Of a DNA stretch of 64,000 bases, positions 46,560 through 58,587 are shown one piece after another. The translations under genes and the position numbers were made by a program. The number at the start of each line of letters is the position of its first letter. Within the stretch, counting starts at the first letter, position 1. The notes beneath the pieces were generated by a model. It did no database searches, was not told the DNA's origin, and worked only from the letters and a program-made list of their open reading frames with translations. The DNA is from Clitoria ternatea. Taxonomy: Eukaryota > Streptophyta > Magnoliopsida > Fabales > Fabaceae. The stretch is from positions 24,926,501 to 24,990,500 of the forward strand of contig CM075675.1 in the NCBI GenBank assembly GCA_037962975.1, read 5' to 3'.

Positions 46560-48325
46560 TTAGATTAATATTTCAGCCCCTTATTTTTCAGTGAATTTTA
46601 AGTTAGTTAGTTAAGTCTCATATCTTTTTAAATTGTTTTAATTAGGTCCCTTTGTCCAATTTTTACTAACTCCATTAACAGATTAATGGCGTCACAGATA
46701 AACATGACACATGGTCAGTGTGAGAGAATCCACAATGGCGGATTCCCAAAGCTCATCATAAAAGTATATGATTTAAAGTAACCAAATTAAAATTTAATAT
46801 AAAAACCTTTTAAAACATACCTCTTGTAGTATATAACCTTTGACAACGAGTCAAAGTAGACTCATCTCTATAGAATGCCATGCGAGCACTTCCACAATAT
46901 TACAAGTGTATGAATGCTAGTTTGTTAGAGCTCAGTCTTCTTAACAATTTATGGAATTTTATGTATCACTAGAGTGCGGCCTATGGGTATCTCATATTCT
47001 ATTCATAAGTTCATATTTAACATAATAAAATTTTTTAATGATTTGACTCTCTATTCATTTAAAATGAAATAGCCTCAATAATTTTAATTTTAGTCCAACT
47101 AAAATAAAAATATCCTCTAGTTGGCTTATTCTATACGCCGGATCTTATAAAAAATATATTTGATTTATATTAAAGATAAACATTTTATGTTTAATATAAT
47201 ATAATATGAGCGACTTCTAGCAATACATCATTAATCAAATACAAATATCAAATTGATATACCCAATAAGTGATAACCATTTTATTGCTTATTCTTTTTGT
47301 CATGATATTAGATTGAGCCTAAGGCATGGTCGTTGTCATCCTTGTATAACCTAATTTGTTTTACTTTTCACTTGAATAAATATCCATTATATATTTTCCC
47401 CTAACACAATCATGTATTTCCTTAATCTTACTCCATCAAATGACCCATAGATATCACCATTCGTTACACAGAAGAGACTAATTCCATTTACATCACTCAT
47501 ATTTTTTTTGCATGATTTAATCATTGCCCAATTATAACCTTTATAATCATTTTGTTACAGATAACATTTGATTGTATTAAAATAACAAACTCCTCATGTA
47601 GAAATTGTAGAGACTTCATGTCGAAGAACTATATATATATACACACATACCATTATCACTTTGAGAACTGTTTATGACACTTATATGACGATTCATGCAA
47701 CGTTATCATGGGTGTTTATCTAGTACACCATTACTCTTAATGTTTACCTATGTAAAGACTTGATATCCTTCATATCTATGATTTATGAGATCATATCATT
47801 AGTACACTCACACACTAGTCTCAACATATTTATATGTCCCTGTATTAATATTTAAATAAGGATAATTTAGAAATAGTTCTCATATTGATATACTATTTCA
47901 ACAACTGATAAAGACTGTTAAACTATTTAATAAAATGTTTTTATTCAAACAATGTGATATGTCTTAACTATATAGGCTTTTAGGGCATACTTCAACAATC
48001 ATGTCCTTATTCACTGACTCTAACATCACCATGTACACATGTTAGATGTTGCTTATGTGAGCCTTGCAGACATGGAGACTCCATATGTCAAATATTAATT
48101 GGTTGAAGAGTAAATGACACATGGAGTCGCTACATGAATAACATATGATACATGGAGTAGCCATGTCATAGTAGCATCTGACACATAAAATAGCCACATC
48201 AACAGGGTTAGTGACACATTAAATCTTCGTTAATAGAGTTATAGTAAAAAATAGATTGAGGGGGACCTAATTGAAATTTTTTAAAAAGATAGGAGATTAA
48301 AATAGTGATTTAACAAATTTTAATA
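46560..48325. mobile_element. Non-coding element with about 100-bp inverted ends
   Basis: The left end (AAGTCTCATATCTTTTTAAA, TTTTAATTAGGTCCC, TTTTTACTAACTCCATTAAC) pairs with the complement of the right end (TAATCTCCTATCTTTTTAAA, TTTCAATTAGGTCCC, TTTTTTACTATAACTCTATTAAC). Inside are loose repeats of GACACATGGAGTCG-type words. No transposase or clear target duplication was found. A Mutator-like or foldback origin is a guess. Confidence 0.5.
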
Positions 48326-50235
48326 ATTATAATAATTTACTATTAACACTAAACATGTAGTGTATTTTGAAATAAATATTTTATTACAATTTAGCATTTT
48401 AATTTTATTAAATAAATATTTTACTTGTTATGTAAAATAATGATAATATGAAATAATGATTTTATATAACTAAATTACGAGTACTAGGTTCGGCCTATGG
48501 GCACAAAGGTCATTCGACCTAAAAGCTGTCATGCAAAGACTAACACCACTGAAAGCATTAAAGCTTAACATCAGCTCCCAACACCGTATATAAGACTCGT
48601 GACATGATCCCGATGTGAGTTATTCTCTCAATATCGGATAGTCAGAGGTGACTTATACAATCTTATATTGATGAAGTAACCTGTAAAATGATTGATGGAA
48701 AGGAGCAGTTAGTAGGTGAGGTCACTGTTACATGTTAGCCTTTCTGCATATAATCAGAATCATGTTGACATCTTGCACACTAAGCCCACATACTCGAAAC
48801 AACTCTTTCACTACCTCCGGGTATAAATACCCACCCAATGAAAGGTACACTTTACATGAACTTACGCTTGAGCTATGATATTCTTCTTGAATATTCACTC
48901 ACTTGAGCGTCAGAGTGTCCTTGCATGTGACACCCCCTTTCGTCCCACAACGCATAAGGCTGGTGATTTGGTATAAGAAGTCACTGTAAAACATTTATTT
49001 CCCCACTGGAATATAGGTTATAATACTGGATCCCTATTGGACCGATGTAAAATATGAGTGAATAACATATTTTGAGGACTAGTCTTGAGATTGACCCTTG
49101 TACCCCAACCACGACCAGTTCACTTATATTTTAGGATCAAAAAGTTCTAAAATTTGTTTATATATTTAAAATAACTGTAGTAAACTCAAAATTTAACAAA
49201 ACTAAAATATTTAATGCATAAAAATTCATGTCATTATTATAAAATATTAAAAAATATTATGACATAATGATAATATTAAGAAAAATTAACTTATGTGTTA
49301 TAATAAATAATATAAATATATGAAAGCATAATTTGATTATGGTTTATTTAAGTGATACATGATCAATTTCTCCTATGTGAGAGTTAGTTTTACCATGATA
49401 TTAAATATTCCTAGCTCTCATAAGTTAAAGGTCAGGAGCTTAGAGACATAGTTGCCATTAGGAGGGTTCTCAATTAGCACCATGACCATACTCACTACCA
49501 CTGCCTATCATAAATTATTTTGGATATTCCAACCCATGAGCTTAATTAATACGTTTGACAATGGTAAAAATATTAATATCTCTTCTCTTTTGATTGGTTA
49601 GTTTAAGTGGTCACATCTTTAAATAATATATTATTTTCTATAATTAACAAAGCTAAAGAAGGAAATAGTTTATTATTTTTCATAGAATTTGTAATTATAC
49701 CTTATAAAAAGGACCACAAAAAACTTCACAGTTATGCCTCACAGAAAGGAACTAAGGAAGTATTATATTTTATTTTTAATTTCAAGTTTGATGGACGTGT
49801 ATTACTAATCATTGCTAGTCACAATTAATAATAACGATAACAACAACGAAATAACGTTTACAACTAAGCATTCACTTTCATGGCAGATGCCATTTAATGT
49901 CAGTTAATTGGCAAACTTATGCATTTGTATGGAGTGACTTAGCGTTTGTTTTGAGTCGATGATACGCCTGTTTTAGCATCGATTTCCCCCTCTAACGTAG
50001 ACCTATAAAGACATTAAACCAGCATTCTGTTGTAATGATATAGAGTTAGAATAAGTCTCAAATGGTGTATAAAATCAATACTAACCATTGAATTGTGTTG
50101 TTAACTGAACTTCTTTTTGGGTAAAGGTCAAACCCTATATCATTAACTCAGTTAGTTACCTAAGTGGTACTCATTCTTTTTTTGAAGAATACTCTTTTTT
50201 CAATTGGATATAACCTTGTATGTGTAAAAGACTTG
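47724..50235. repeat. Tandem segmental duplication, unit A
   Basis: From ACACCATTACTCTTA to TGTATGTGTAAAAGACTTGATA this segment reappears in unit B with many small differences. Shared landmarks: CACACACTAGTCTCAACATATTTATATGTCC, trimmed (47811 / 50332), AAATAATGATTTTATATAACTAAATT (48454 / 51001), AGGATCAAAAAGTTCTAAAAT (49132 / 52565), CCTATCATAAATTATTTTGG (49505 / 52967) and ATGGAGTGACTTAGCRTTTG (49929 / 53354). Confidence 0.85.
48487..49122 (+). repeat. Gypsy LTR in unit A (same family as 51569-52190)
   Basis: The 3' end is clear: ACTCACTTGAGCGTCAGAGT, then CTGGATCCCTATTGGACCGA, then CCACGACCAGTTCA at 49122. A TATA box (GTATAAATACCC) is at about 48820. The left end lacks a TG terminus and appears to begin where the unit A/B similarity stops, so it may be truncated. 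Confidence 0.7.
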
Positions 50236-50239
50236 ATAT

Positions 50240-53200
50240 CCATTACATCATTACTCTTATATATATTATCCATATAAATACTTGATATCTACCATATCTA
50301 TGATCTATGAAATCATATCATTAGTACAGTCACACACTAGTCTCAACATATTTATATGTCCCTGTATTAATATTTGAATAAGGACAATTTAGGAATAGTT
50401 TTTATATTGACATATTATTTCAACGACTAATAAAGACAGTTAAACTATTTAACAAATTTTTTTTATTCAAATAGTGTGATATATGCCTTAAACATATAGG
50501 CTCTTAGGACATACTTCCAACAATCATGTCCTTATTTGTTGACTCCAACATCACCACACATATCAGATGTTGCTGATGTGAGCCTTACAGACATGAGGAC
50601 TCCACATGTCAAATGTTAATTGGTTAAAAGTAAATGACACATGGAGTTGTCAATGAACATTTAACACGTGGAGTCACTACATCAACAACATATGATACAT
50701 GGAGTAGCCACGCAAGTAGCATCTGACACATAGAATAATGACGTCAATATGGTTAGTGACACGTCAAATCTTTGTTAATAGAGTTATAGTAAAAAATAGA
50801 TTGAGGAGACCTAATTAAAAATTTTTAAAAAGATAGGGGATTGAAATAATGATTTAATCAAATTTAATAATTATAATAATTTATTATTGACATTAAAACA
50901 TGTAGTGTGTTTTGAAATGGATATTTTATTATAATTAAATGTTTACTTTGAATTTTATTAAATAAATATTTTACTTGTTATGTTTAATAACGATAATATG
51001 AAATAATGATTTTATATAACTAAATTGCAAATACTAGGCCCGGTAAGAGTATGAGGACATAGATCTAAGTTATTACCTGCATGCATATAGATTCAGGGAT
51101 ATGAGTATTTTTTAAAACTTGAATATGTGGACAAGTACTATAGTATCTTGATCAAACTCATGTTATTTTATCTCTATTTGAATCTATAATCTATTAAACA
51201 CAAGATTATTTATGTCTTGTTCCACTCTACCAATTAGGGGTGTTTGTCTTCCATAACCAAGTGTCAAGAGTTTAATCATCGTCTAAAGTATGAAGTAATT
51301 TTAAAATCCTTATGATTCGTATTATCCATTAAGTTACCTACAAGTTAACAAAATGATTAATCACATTGATGAATGATAGAAACCCTAATTTACACTTATT
51401 AACATAAATTATGGGTGCTTGATATGGGGTGGGATTCAGATCAGTTATAATTTATATAAAAACCAAACTAATTCTCTCCTGGTTTTGTTTTGGATCTTTC
51501 AATTCGTACCTTTTTTTATTTTTTTAGTTTATAATTTTTAACTTACTACATCAGGTAGATATAATACTTGATCTGGTTTAGATATCGGTGTATGGGCAAG
51601 AGGGTAATTTCACCCGATGTCACTCGCTTACCGGTGTTGTAAGTAAACCTCCAGATTGTAAGCCCGTATCAGATGCCTTTCTATACCAGAAGTCCAGGTC
51701 AGCACCATGTACATCGGAAAGCATTCGTGTCACCCGACAAACAGTACAAAGTACAGTCGCAGGAGAACATTCGTAGGCGAGGCGGGGGCGCCCGCGTCGT
51801 GTTTTAGAATCGTACTGACACATTGTACGAATGGTCCCCCAACCCTAAAAGACTCTTATTCTCCGCATGCATGCATATAAATACTCATATATATTTTCAT
51901 GACTCTGGTACGTTAGACTCATTCTAAAACTTACGCTCATCAACCTTGAATTCATTTCCCAGTTACTAACTTGAGCGTTGGAAAATCTTCGCAGGTGACA
52001 CCACCTTTTGCCCATTGTCAATGCAAAAGCTTGACGTGAAGGATCTCCAAGACTCCAAGACCTTTATTTTCCACTGAGATAAAGGACAAAACACCGGATC
52101 CCTATTGGACCGGTGTATAAATCACTTAGAACAGAAAACAATTGTGGCTAGCCCCACACCGAACTCTTGACCCCGGTTCAGACCAGTTCAATGCTAATGA
52201 TACATAAATACTAAATAAATATACTATATAATTCTTCAGAAGAAATATAATATTATTTTATTAATAGCATTAATTAAATTATAGATTTTGTACACAAAAT
52301 GTATTATATAAATATTTTATTATCATACATTTTTTAATACTACCTCCGCTTAAGTATATAAACAAAAGTAATTGATTTCCCATATATTAAGAAAAATGGT
52401 TGAAAATTTACATTAATATTATCAAATATTTGATGTAATTTTTAAAAATACCCTTTATATTATTTATTACACAAAACTTAGTTGTCTTGAGAATATATAC
52501 AAAAATGATATATTTGGTAGAAAAATATTTAATGTCATTGGAAAATATAATCTTGTTTATATTATAGGATCAAAAAGTTCTAAAATTATTGTTTACATTT
52601 ACAACAAGGGTATTAAACTCAAAATTTAACAAAACTAAAATATTTGATGCACAAAAATTCATGTCATTAGTATAAAATATTAAAAAATATTATAGCATAA
52701 TGATAATTTTAAGAAAAAATAATTTATATATGTTATAATAAGAAAATAATATAAATTTTATGAAAGCATAATTAGATTACCAATGAATTATTGATTTAAG
52801 TGATACATGCTCGATTTTCTCTTAAGTAATGTCTCAGGTTCAATCCCTATAAATATGAGAGTTAGTCTTACCATGATCTAAAGTTAAAGGTCAGGTGCTT
52901 AGAGACATAGTTGCCATTAGGAAGGTTGTCAATTAGAACCATGACTATACTCACTATGACCGCCTATCATCAATTATTTTGGATATTTCAACCCATGAAC
53001 TTAATTAATACATTTGACAATGGTAAAAATATTAATATCTCTTCTTTTTTGATTGGTTAGTTTAAGTGGTCACAATTTTTAAATAATACATTATTTTCTG
53101 TAATTAATAAGGCTAAATTAGGAAATAATTTATTATTTTTCATAAAATTTAGGAAAAAAAAACTTCAAAAATTATGCCTCACAAAAAGGATATCAGGAAG

Positions 53201-53571
53201 TATTATATTTTGTTTTTAATTTCAGGTTTGATTGACGTGTTATGTGTATTACTAATCATCACTGGTCACAATTAACAATAACAACAACAACGAAATAAGT
53301 TTCATGGCAGATACTATTTAACGTTAGTTAAATGGCAAACTCATGTGTTTGCATGGAGTGACTTAGCATTTGTTTTGAATTGATGTTACGCCTGTTGTAG
53401 CATCAATTATAAAATTAATATTAATCATTGAATTGTATTGTTAATTAATTTTTTTTGGTAAAGGTGAAACCCTATATCATTGACTCGGTTAGTTACGTAA
53501 GTGGTGCTCACTCTTTTTTTTTAAGAATAATCTTTTTTGAATTGTATATAACCCTGTATGTGCAAAAGACA
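50240..53571. repeat. Tandem segmental duplication, unit B
   Basis: Second copy, directly abutting unit A. It is longer because of extra sequence at about 51040-52555, which includes the solo LTR 51569-52190. The right edge (TGTATGTGCAAAAGAC) matches the edge of unit A. Divergence and indels suggest an old duplication. No gene is carried by either unit. Confidence 0.85.
51569..52190 (+). repeat. Solo gypsy LTR in unit B
   Basis: TGATCTGGTTTAGATATCGG to CCCCGGTTCAGACCAGTTCA, 622 bp, flanked by ATACT (51564-51568) and ATGCT (52191-52195), 4/5 bases alike. It has a TATA-like GCATATAAATACTC (about 51874) and the U5 signature ACTTGAGCGTTGGAAAATCT followed by TCGCAGGTGACACC. The end resembles the complement of the Tat LTR at 8033 (CTTGACCCCGGTTCAGGACA), so both belong to one family. 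Confidence 0.8.
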
Positions 53572-56500
53572 TTGACCGTCAATATGTGATACAATGCGAA
53601 TGTTGAAAAAATAAATTAGAGAAGGAGGTGACTTTGAAAGTACTCCTTTCATTTTTTTTTATGGGTGTTTTTAGAAGTTTTGAATCGTTTCTAAATATAT
53701 ATTATTTAAAATTTTAAGGTATAATTAAATCTTCATTTATTAATTATATTTTTATCTTTTATCTAAATTAAAAAAATATCAATTTAGGAAGTCATATATG
53801 TATAAAAATATTAAGTGGTGTGATACACCCGCTGTTTCTTTTTATATGAAACAAAAAAGATATTTTTATTTGTTTATAAACACAAAAAACTTTTCAAATG
53901 CATTGATTGTTAAATGTTTTGTATACCCTTGTAAAATTTAAGTTAATAATACACCTATTTATTTTTGTTTAATTATTTTATTTATTTAATATTATAAATA
54001 ATTTTTAAATAAGATATTGAATCAATGACATTATTAATTGATATAATTGTTTCAAATACTTCTCCTTTTTCTCAATATTTTAGTCATATATTGCTTGTAT
54101 AAAGAACCGAAGGAGTACAATCTTCTAATACAGATTAAGAAAAAAACTGAGGGAGTAATAGAAAAATTATGGTCCTCGTCCTTGAAAGCGATGCTCTTGA
54201 ATATGTTAGAGAAAAGAAAGGGATTCTAATTAAGGCTAAAAGTATAGTTAAGTTACAGTAAATTTTATTCCTATAGAAAATTTTGCATTAACCTTTATCT
54301 TTCCTAGGTTATAAATTTGCCTAGGATCACAACCACATGCGATTAGGGTGGGCTCTTGTAATAATACCCAATCTAATTCAAAATATGGGCCCATAGATTT
54401 TGGTTATAGTTGCGTGTAGTGTGTGGTGAATATTGGTCTCATATTATCCATGTTTATTTTTCAATTATATCTTTATAGTTTTAATTATTTTATTTACTCC
54501 ATTAAAATATGAAAACATTAATTAATAATTAACTATAAAAAAATATGTTTTAGTAAAAAAATAAGAGAAAAAATTTATTTAATGTATTCTTTAATTAGTA
54601 TAAATCCCAAATTAAACTGATAAAAAAGAATAGAGGGAGTATATATTGGCATGTAAACCATTATTATTTATGCTTATTTATTTGGGTAATGTGGAAAAAT
54701 ATGAGAATGGATATGACTGGAAAGAAAATAGTGTGAAAGAAAATGTAAAAATTTAGATTTTTTTATTTGAGAAAAAGAATAATAAAAGGTGAGATTTTTT
54801 TTTCATATATATACTTTCTCTGCTACTTTAACTCTGTTATTTAACTATCTATAGGGAGAAGGAAGAGCTCATTCCCCATTTAATTGCTAATTTAGAGATT
54901 TAAAATATTAATGATGATTTTTTTTCTCAATACTAATCTTATAAGAGAGAAAATATGCTAAATAAAGAGAAATAATAGTATAGTTTACTAAATGAAAGAT
55001 AGATAAATTTTATATATAATCAAGACAAAATGGATGTATTCTTTTCTCTATATAACTAAATATGAGCAAAAGAGATATAAAATAATTATAACATTCTCAT
55101 TGATATGTTTAAAATAAACTCTTTTGGTCACAAGAACCACGTCCCTTGGTTCCCAACCATTAGAGTGTTATGGTTCAGTTGTCCAAGCAAGCACCATGAC
55201 CCACAAAAGTTTTTTTGTTTTTTTTTGGAATTTTGGGGTTTGAACTCCCACAAATGAACCCTAGTATGTGTAAAATAAACTTTTGAAAGTAACTATTGTT
55301 TCCCAAAGGTAAGTTGGAGTTTCTTTGAAACTTTTCAAATATTTGTGGTGGTTTACTGCCAGGAATATAAATTTACAATTTTAAAATCATAAAATTATAT
55401 TTTTAATATAATTTTATTATTTAATTATTTTTAATTAAATAATAAATATAATAATTAAATTAAAATAAAATCGAATATCATTCATTTTAGATCCATTAAA
55501 AAAGTGTAAAAGTTGGTTTTGAGACGAAGGTTTTTAAATTTGAGAAAGTATAACAGAGTAATGTGTATGAGACAGTTGAGAATTGAACATTTCACTCCTA
55601 GGTTGGACATGGCCTTACTACAAGAATGACGAGACTAACAGACATTTTTCAATGCTAACATTCCCATCCACTATACACGTTCAGATTAATTCAGAAATTC
55701 CAATTGTAATGACATCAAAGTATATATTTAATTCAATTTCTCAATTCTAAAACATCAAACTATGTTATACATATATCAACTTCTTGGTTTACAATATAAG
55801 ACACATAAATACAATATGCAAATCTACTTTCTCTAATACCGATGTTCATGATTTTCTGCAGAATTTAAATTACTGTCGCACATTATCCATGAAACAATCA
55901 AAATGTTATTACAAAATTTTGTTTTAAAAATTAACCACACATGTTCTGCCTAGGAGAGGGTCCAAAACCTAGGTAAGAGTCTGTCCCACGTTACCTTTTA
56001 AAAAATTGACGCAGCATAATCTGAATTTTAGTAGCGGTTATACGTGGTAGATAATGATCTGAATTTTGCTTTCAAAGTAATAACTTGTATATAGCACAAT
56101 TTTTATTGCATCCATTTACCAATGGCTGATATATCCCTTTTAGTGTGGGAAAAAAACTTCATAGCAATTTTAAAACTTAAGATATATAATGAATATTTAA
56201 CCTATATAAATGAAAAAAAGAAAGAGAGTACTGGTTGTATACTTTAAAGTACACAATTTATAAGTAGAGAGATCCTTGTCCTAACATACATGTTTCGACT
56301 CTTTCGATGTAATATTGTGATATTGGAATGAAGTGTATATGCATTATTTGTGTGCCATGTAAAAGTAACTTTCTTTGTTGATCTTCTCTCCCATCCTCCT
56401 TGGAGGCCCCCCCTTTTCTTTCTTCATAGATGCATGTGGATTGGTACGACTAGAGGGCTCAATGTGGGGGAGGAAATCTATACATTTATCCATATGTGAC

Positions 56501-57829
56501 ACTTCATGCATCCACCCCACCCTCTTAATATATATATGAAGAATGCCTTCATAAGTAATTACTACCCAATCTGAACATTCATGTATATTATATATGCATG
56601 TGAAGTGTAATAATGATTCCAATGGAAACTTCATTGCTATGATCCTCAAATGTTTAAATTTTGTTATTATGCATAAAAAAATATTTAAACTTTAATTAAT
56701 CAACTATGAGAGGTGTTCTAATATTTTATACATTTTTATGTTGATTTATTTTATTTAATGTGAGATTTTTTTAGTACTTCTCCTTGAATCCAACTAGATT
56801 TCTAGTTAATTTTTTTTATCATTGTAATTAAATATTTAAGCTCTGATACCATGTTAAAATTTATAATATATAGACTCAATATATTTGAGAGATTGAAATG
56901 AGTTTATTTATTAAGTTCAAGTACTTAACCATAAAACCTTAAAACATTATTATGAGTGGTGATACAAAATACTCTCATCTATTTTATTCAATAATTTTTT
57001 AACAAAGGGTAAAATCTATTTTATTGATATTTACAACAAACAAACAAAAAATAGTTTTCTACTATGGTCTAATGATATCCACCTTTGCATTGGTTTAATC
57101 TATATATATATATATAGGGAGATAAAATCTATTTTGGTATATTTATGAGAGGAGATTAATCTTCGAGGATAGATGATTATAAATAAATAAATAACTGTCT
57201 TAAATTTGTTCAACAGAGGATACATCACGTCGGTATATATGAATCATTCAATAAACTGTACCATTGGAGGGTAGCAGTATACAGTACTTGATTTGATTGT
57301 TGCATGCATGCCCAACACCATTAATAATTGCCCAAAATTTTAACAATTTTTTAATTAATTTGCTCCTTTGCTATTACGTTAAGCTTTTTTCTGTGATTAT
57401 TTTATAAATTTTACAATAATTGAACACTTTTTGGTGTTATAATGGATTGTTAGAGTAAAATTAATGTGAGTAACTACTTTAAAAAGTTTCAATATATGAC
57501 AATGTAATCTATATGTTTTACTTATTATGTATTTGATATTGATTTTTTTATTTATTGTATTTTAAAGCTCTAATGAAATAGATCAATAGACCTAAAATGT
57601 ATAATAATATAAAACTTCAATATTAAATATAATAAGTAAATAAAAATAATGGCAACGTATTTGACATATACATTGATATTAAATAGGATACTTTTTACAC
57701 GTGTAATTTTTATATAAGGATATATATATATATCCCCTTATATAAAACTTACATATAAGCCTATTCTTTATATAATGACTTTAAAATTTAAATCTATAGA
57801 TACCTTATCACTCTCTAAACTGGGACAAC
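53572..57829. other. AT-rich intergenic DNA with a few element scraps
   Basis: No gene is supported. A 101-codon minus-strand ORF at 56344-56649 ends SMKKEKGGPPRRMGEKINKE but matches no family I know. At 56840-56851 the complement reads TGGTATCAGAGC next to a TG...-type LTR edge (TGTTAAAATTTATAATATAT), so a minus-strand copia relic starts here. 57690-57775 holds three TATATAA/TATATAAG boxes just before the viral primer site. Confidence 0.45.
57690..57829 (+). promoter_or_regulatory. Possible pararetroviral promoter region
   Basis: TTTATATAAGGATA (about 57710), CCCTTATATAAAACTT (about 57736) and TCTTTATATAATGA (about 57765) lie within 140 bp upstream of the viral primer site, where caulimovirid intergenic promoters sit. 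Which box, if any, was used cannot be told. Confidence 0.35.
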
Positions 57830-57841
57830 TGGTATCAGAGC
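57830..57841 (+). other. tRNA-Met primer binding site of the viral fragment
   Basis: TGGTATCAGAGC, the 12 bases complementary to the 3' end of initiator tRNA-Met. It is used by caulimovirids and by many copia elements. Here it is followed by virus-like ORFs rather than by gag of a copia element. Confidence 0.75.
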
Positions 57842-57854
57842 CTGTCCACAAGTT

Positions 57855-57886
57855 GGGGGAGGGGGGAGGGGGGGGGGGGGGGGGGG
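57855..57886. repeat. G homopolymer tract
   Basis: Thirty G with two interrupting A in 32 bases, just after the primer site and at the left edge of the first viral ORF. It could be a real expansion or an assembly/sequencing artefact. Confidence 0.9.
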
Positions 57887-58204
57887 AAGAAGCACTTAGG
57901 AGATAATCCTAGAGTAAACGATTACGAATATTTAGGCTTAAACGGACGTGAGATACAAGTCTTCGCCGATAACTATTCTGTTAGAATTATGCCTAAATTT
58001 TATAAAGCAAGAGACAGATGGATAGCAACTAAGCCCTTATATAAGCTAAGAACAAATTTAAGACATGAAATAGGTGAAGCTAAGATGAATATAAACGATA
58101 TAGAAGAAGTTATATTTTTAGATGTAGCTAGGCCTGCCTTACATGAAAACATTAAGACATTATATACTCTAAAACGAAGATTAGCTTTACTATCTCATGT
58201 TTAG
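57887..58204 (+). pseudogene. Viral small ORF 1, start lost
   Basis: The frame is open from the G tract to a TAG at 58202-58204. The first ATG is at 57989 (MPKFYKARDRWIATK), but upstream codons (NDYEYLGLNGREIQVFADNY) read as protein too, so the original start was probably further up, in or beyond the G tract. No conserved domain is recognised. Its last codons overlap the ATG of the next ORF by 8 bases in another frame, a coupling style typical of badnavirus-like genomes. Confidence 0.5.
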
Positions 58205-58388
58205 TAATGACTGCGATAAAAGAATTAAAGAATATTATAAAGGAACTAATCAAGAGATTAAAAGGTTAGAGCAACAACTTAAGGGACCAGTCTCGTTTGA
58301 AGAATATAGAGTCTACTATAGACGATTGTATCTATTAAAGTCATTAAATCAAGATAACCGAAAACAATTAGAAAAATTTATAAGCTAA
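58197..58388 (+). CDS. Viral small ORF 2, coiled-coil-rich, 63 aa
   Basis: ATG at 58197 overlaps the stop of ORF 1. The product is highly charged, with heptad-like spacing (IKEYYKGTNQEIKRLEQQLK, RRLYLLKSLNQDNRKQLEKF). Small coiled-coil virion-associated proteins hold this place in several caulimovirids, so that role is possible but inferred. No stop interrupts it. It is followed by about 200 non-coding bases before the next ATG. Confidence 0.45.
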   Translation: MFSNDCDKRIKEYYKGTNQEIKRLEQQLKGPVSFEEYRVYYRRLYLLKSLNQDNRKQLEKFIS

Positions 58389-58587
58389 GAATAAGAACTA
58401 TTAGATAAAGCCCTTACAAATAATTATTCTACACTTTTATTTTAGATAAAGAAAACTCAACTACTTTCTAAGCTATCTATTTTAATCTTCAGGAAAGTTC
58501 TGAAAGTATTTGTGGTCCCGACAGTAAAACCTAGTGAGGTCGTGAGTCCGTTGGTCAGCAAAGAAGTGAACATCCTAGAGATCTAAA

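Noticed and set aside
51588..51823. Short ORFs on both strands in the solo LTR as genes
   Set aside because: They lie in the U3 part of an LTR with defined ends and have no domain.
55610..55650. A CACTA transposon end (ACTACAAGAATGAC)
   Set aside because: Only part of the CACTACAAGAA terminus is there, with no partner end or target duplication.
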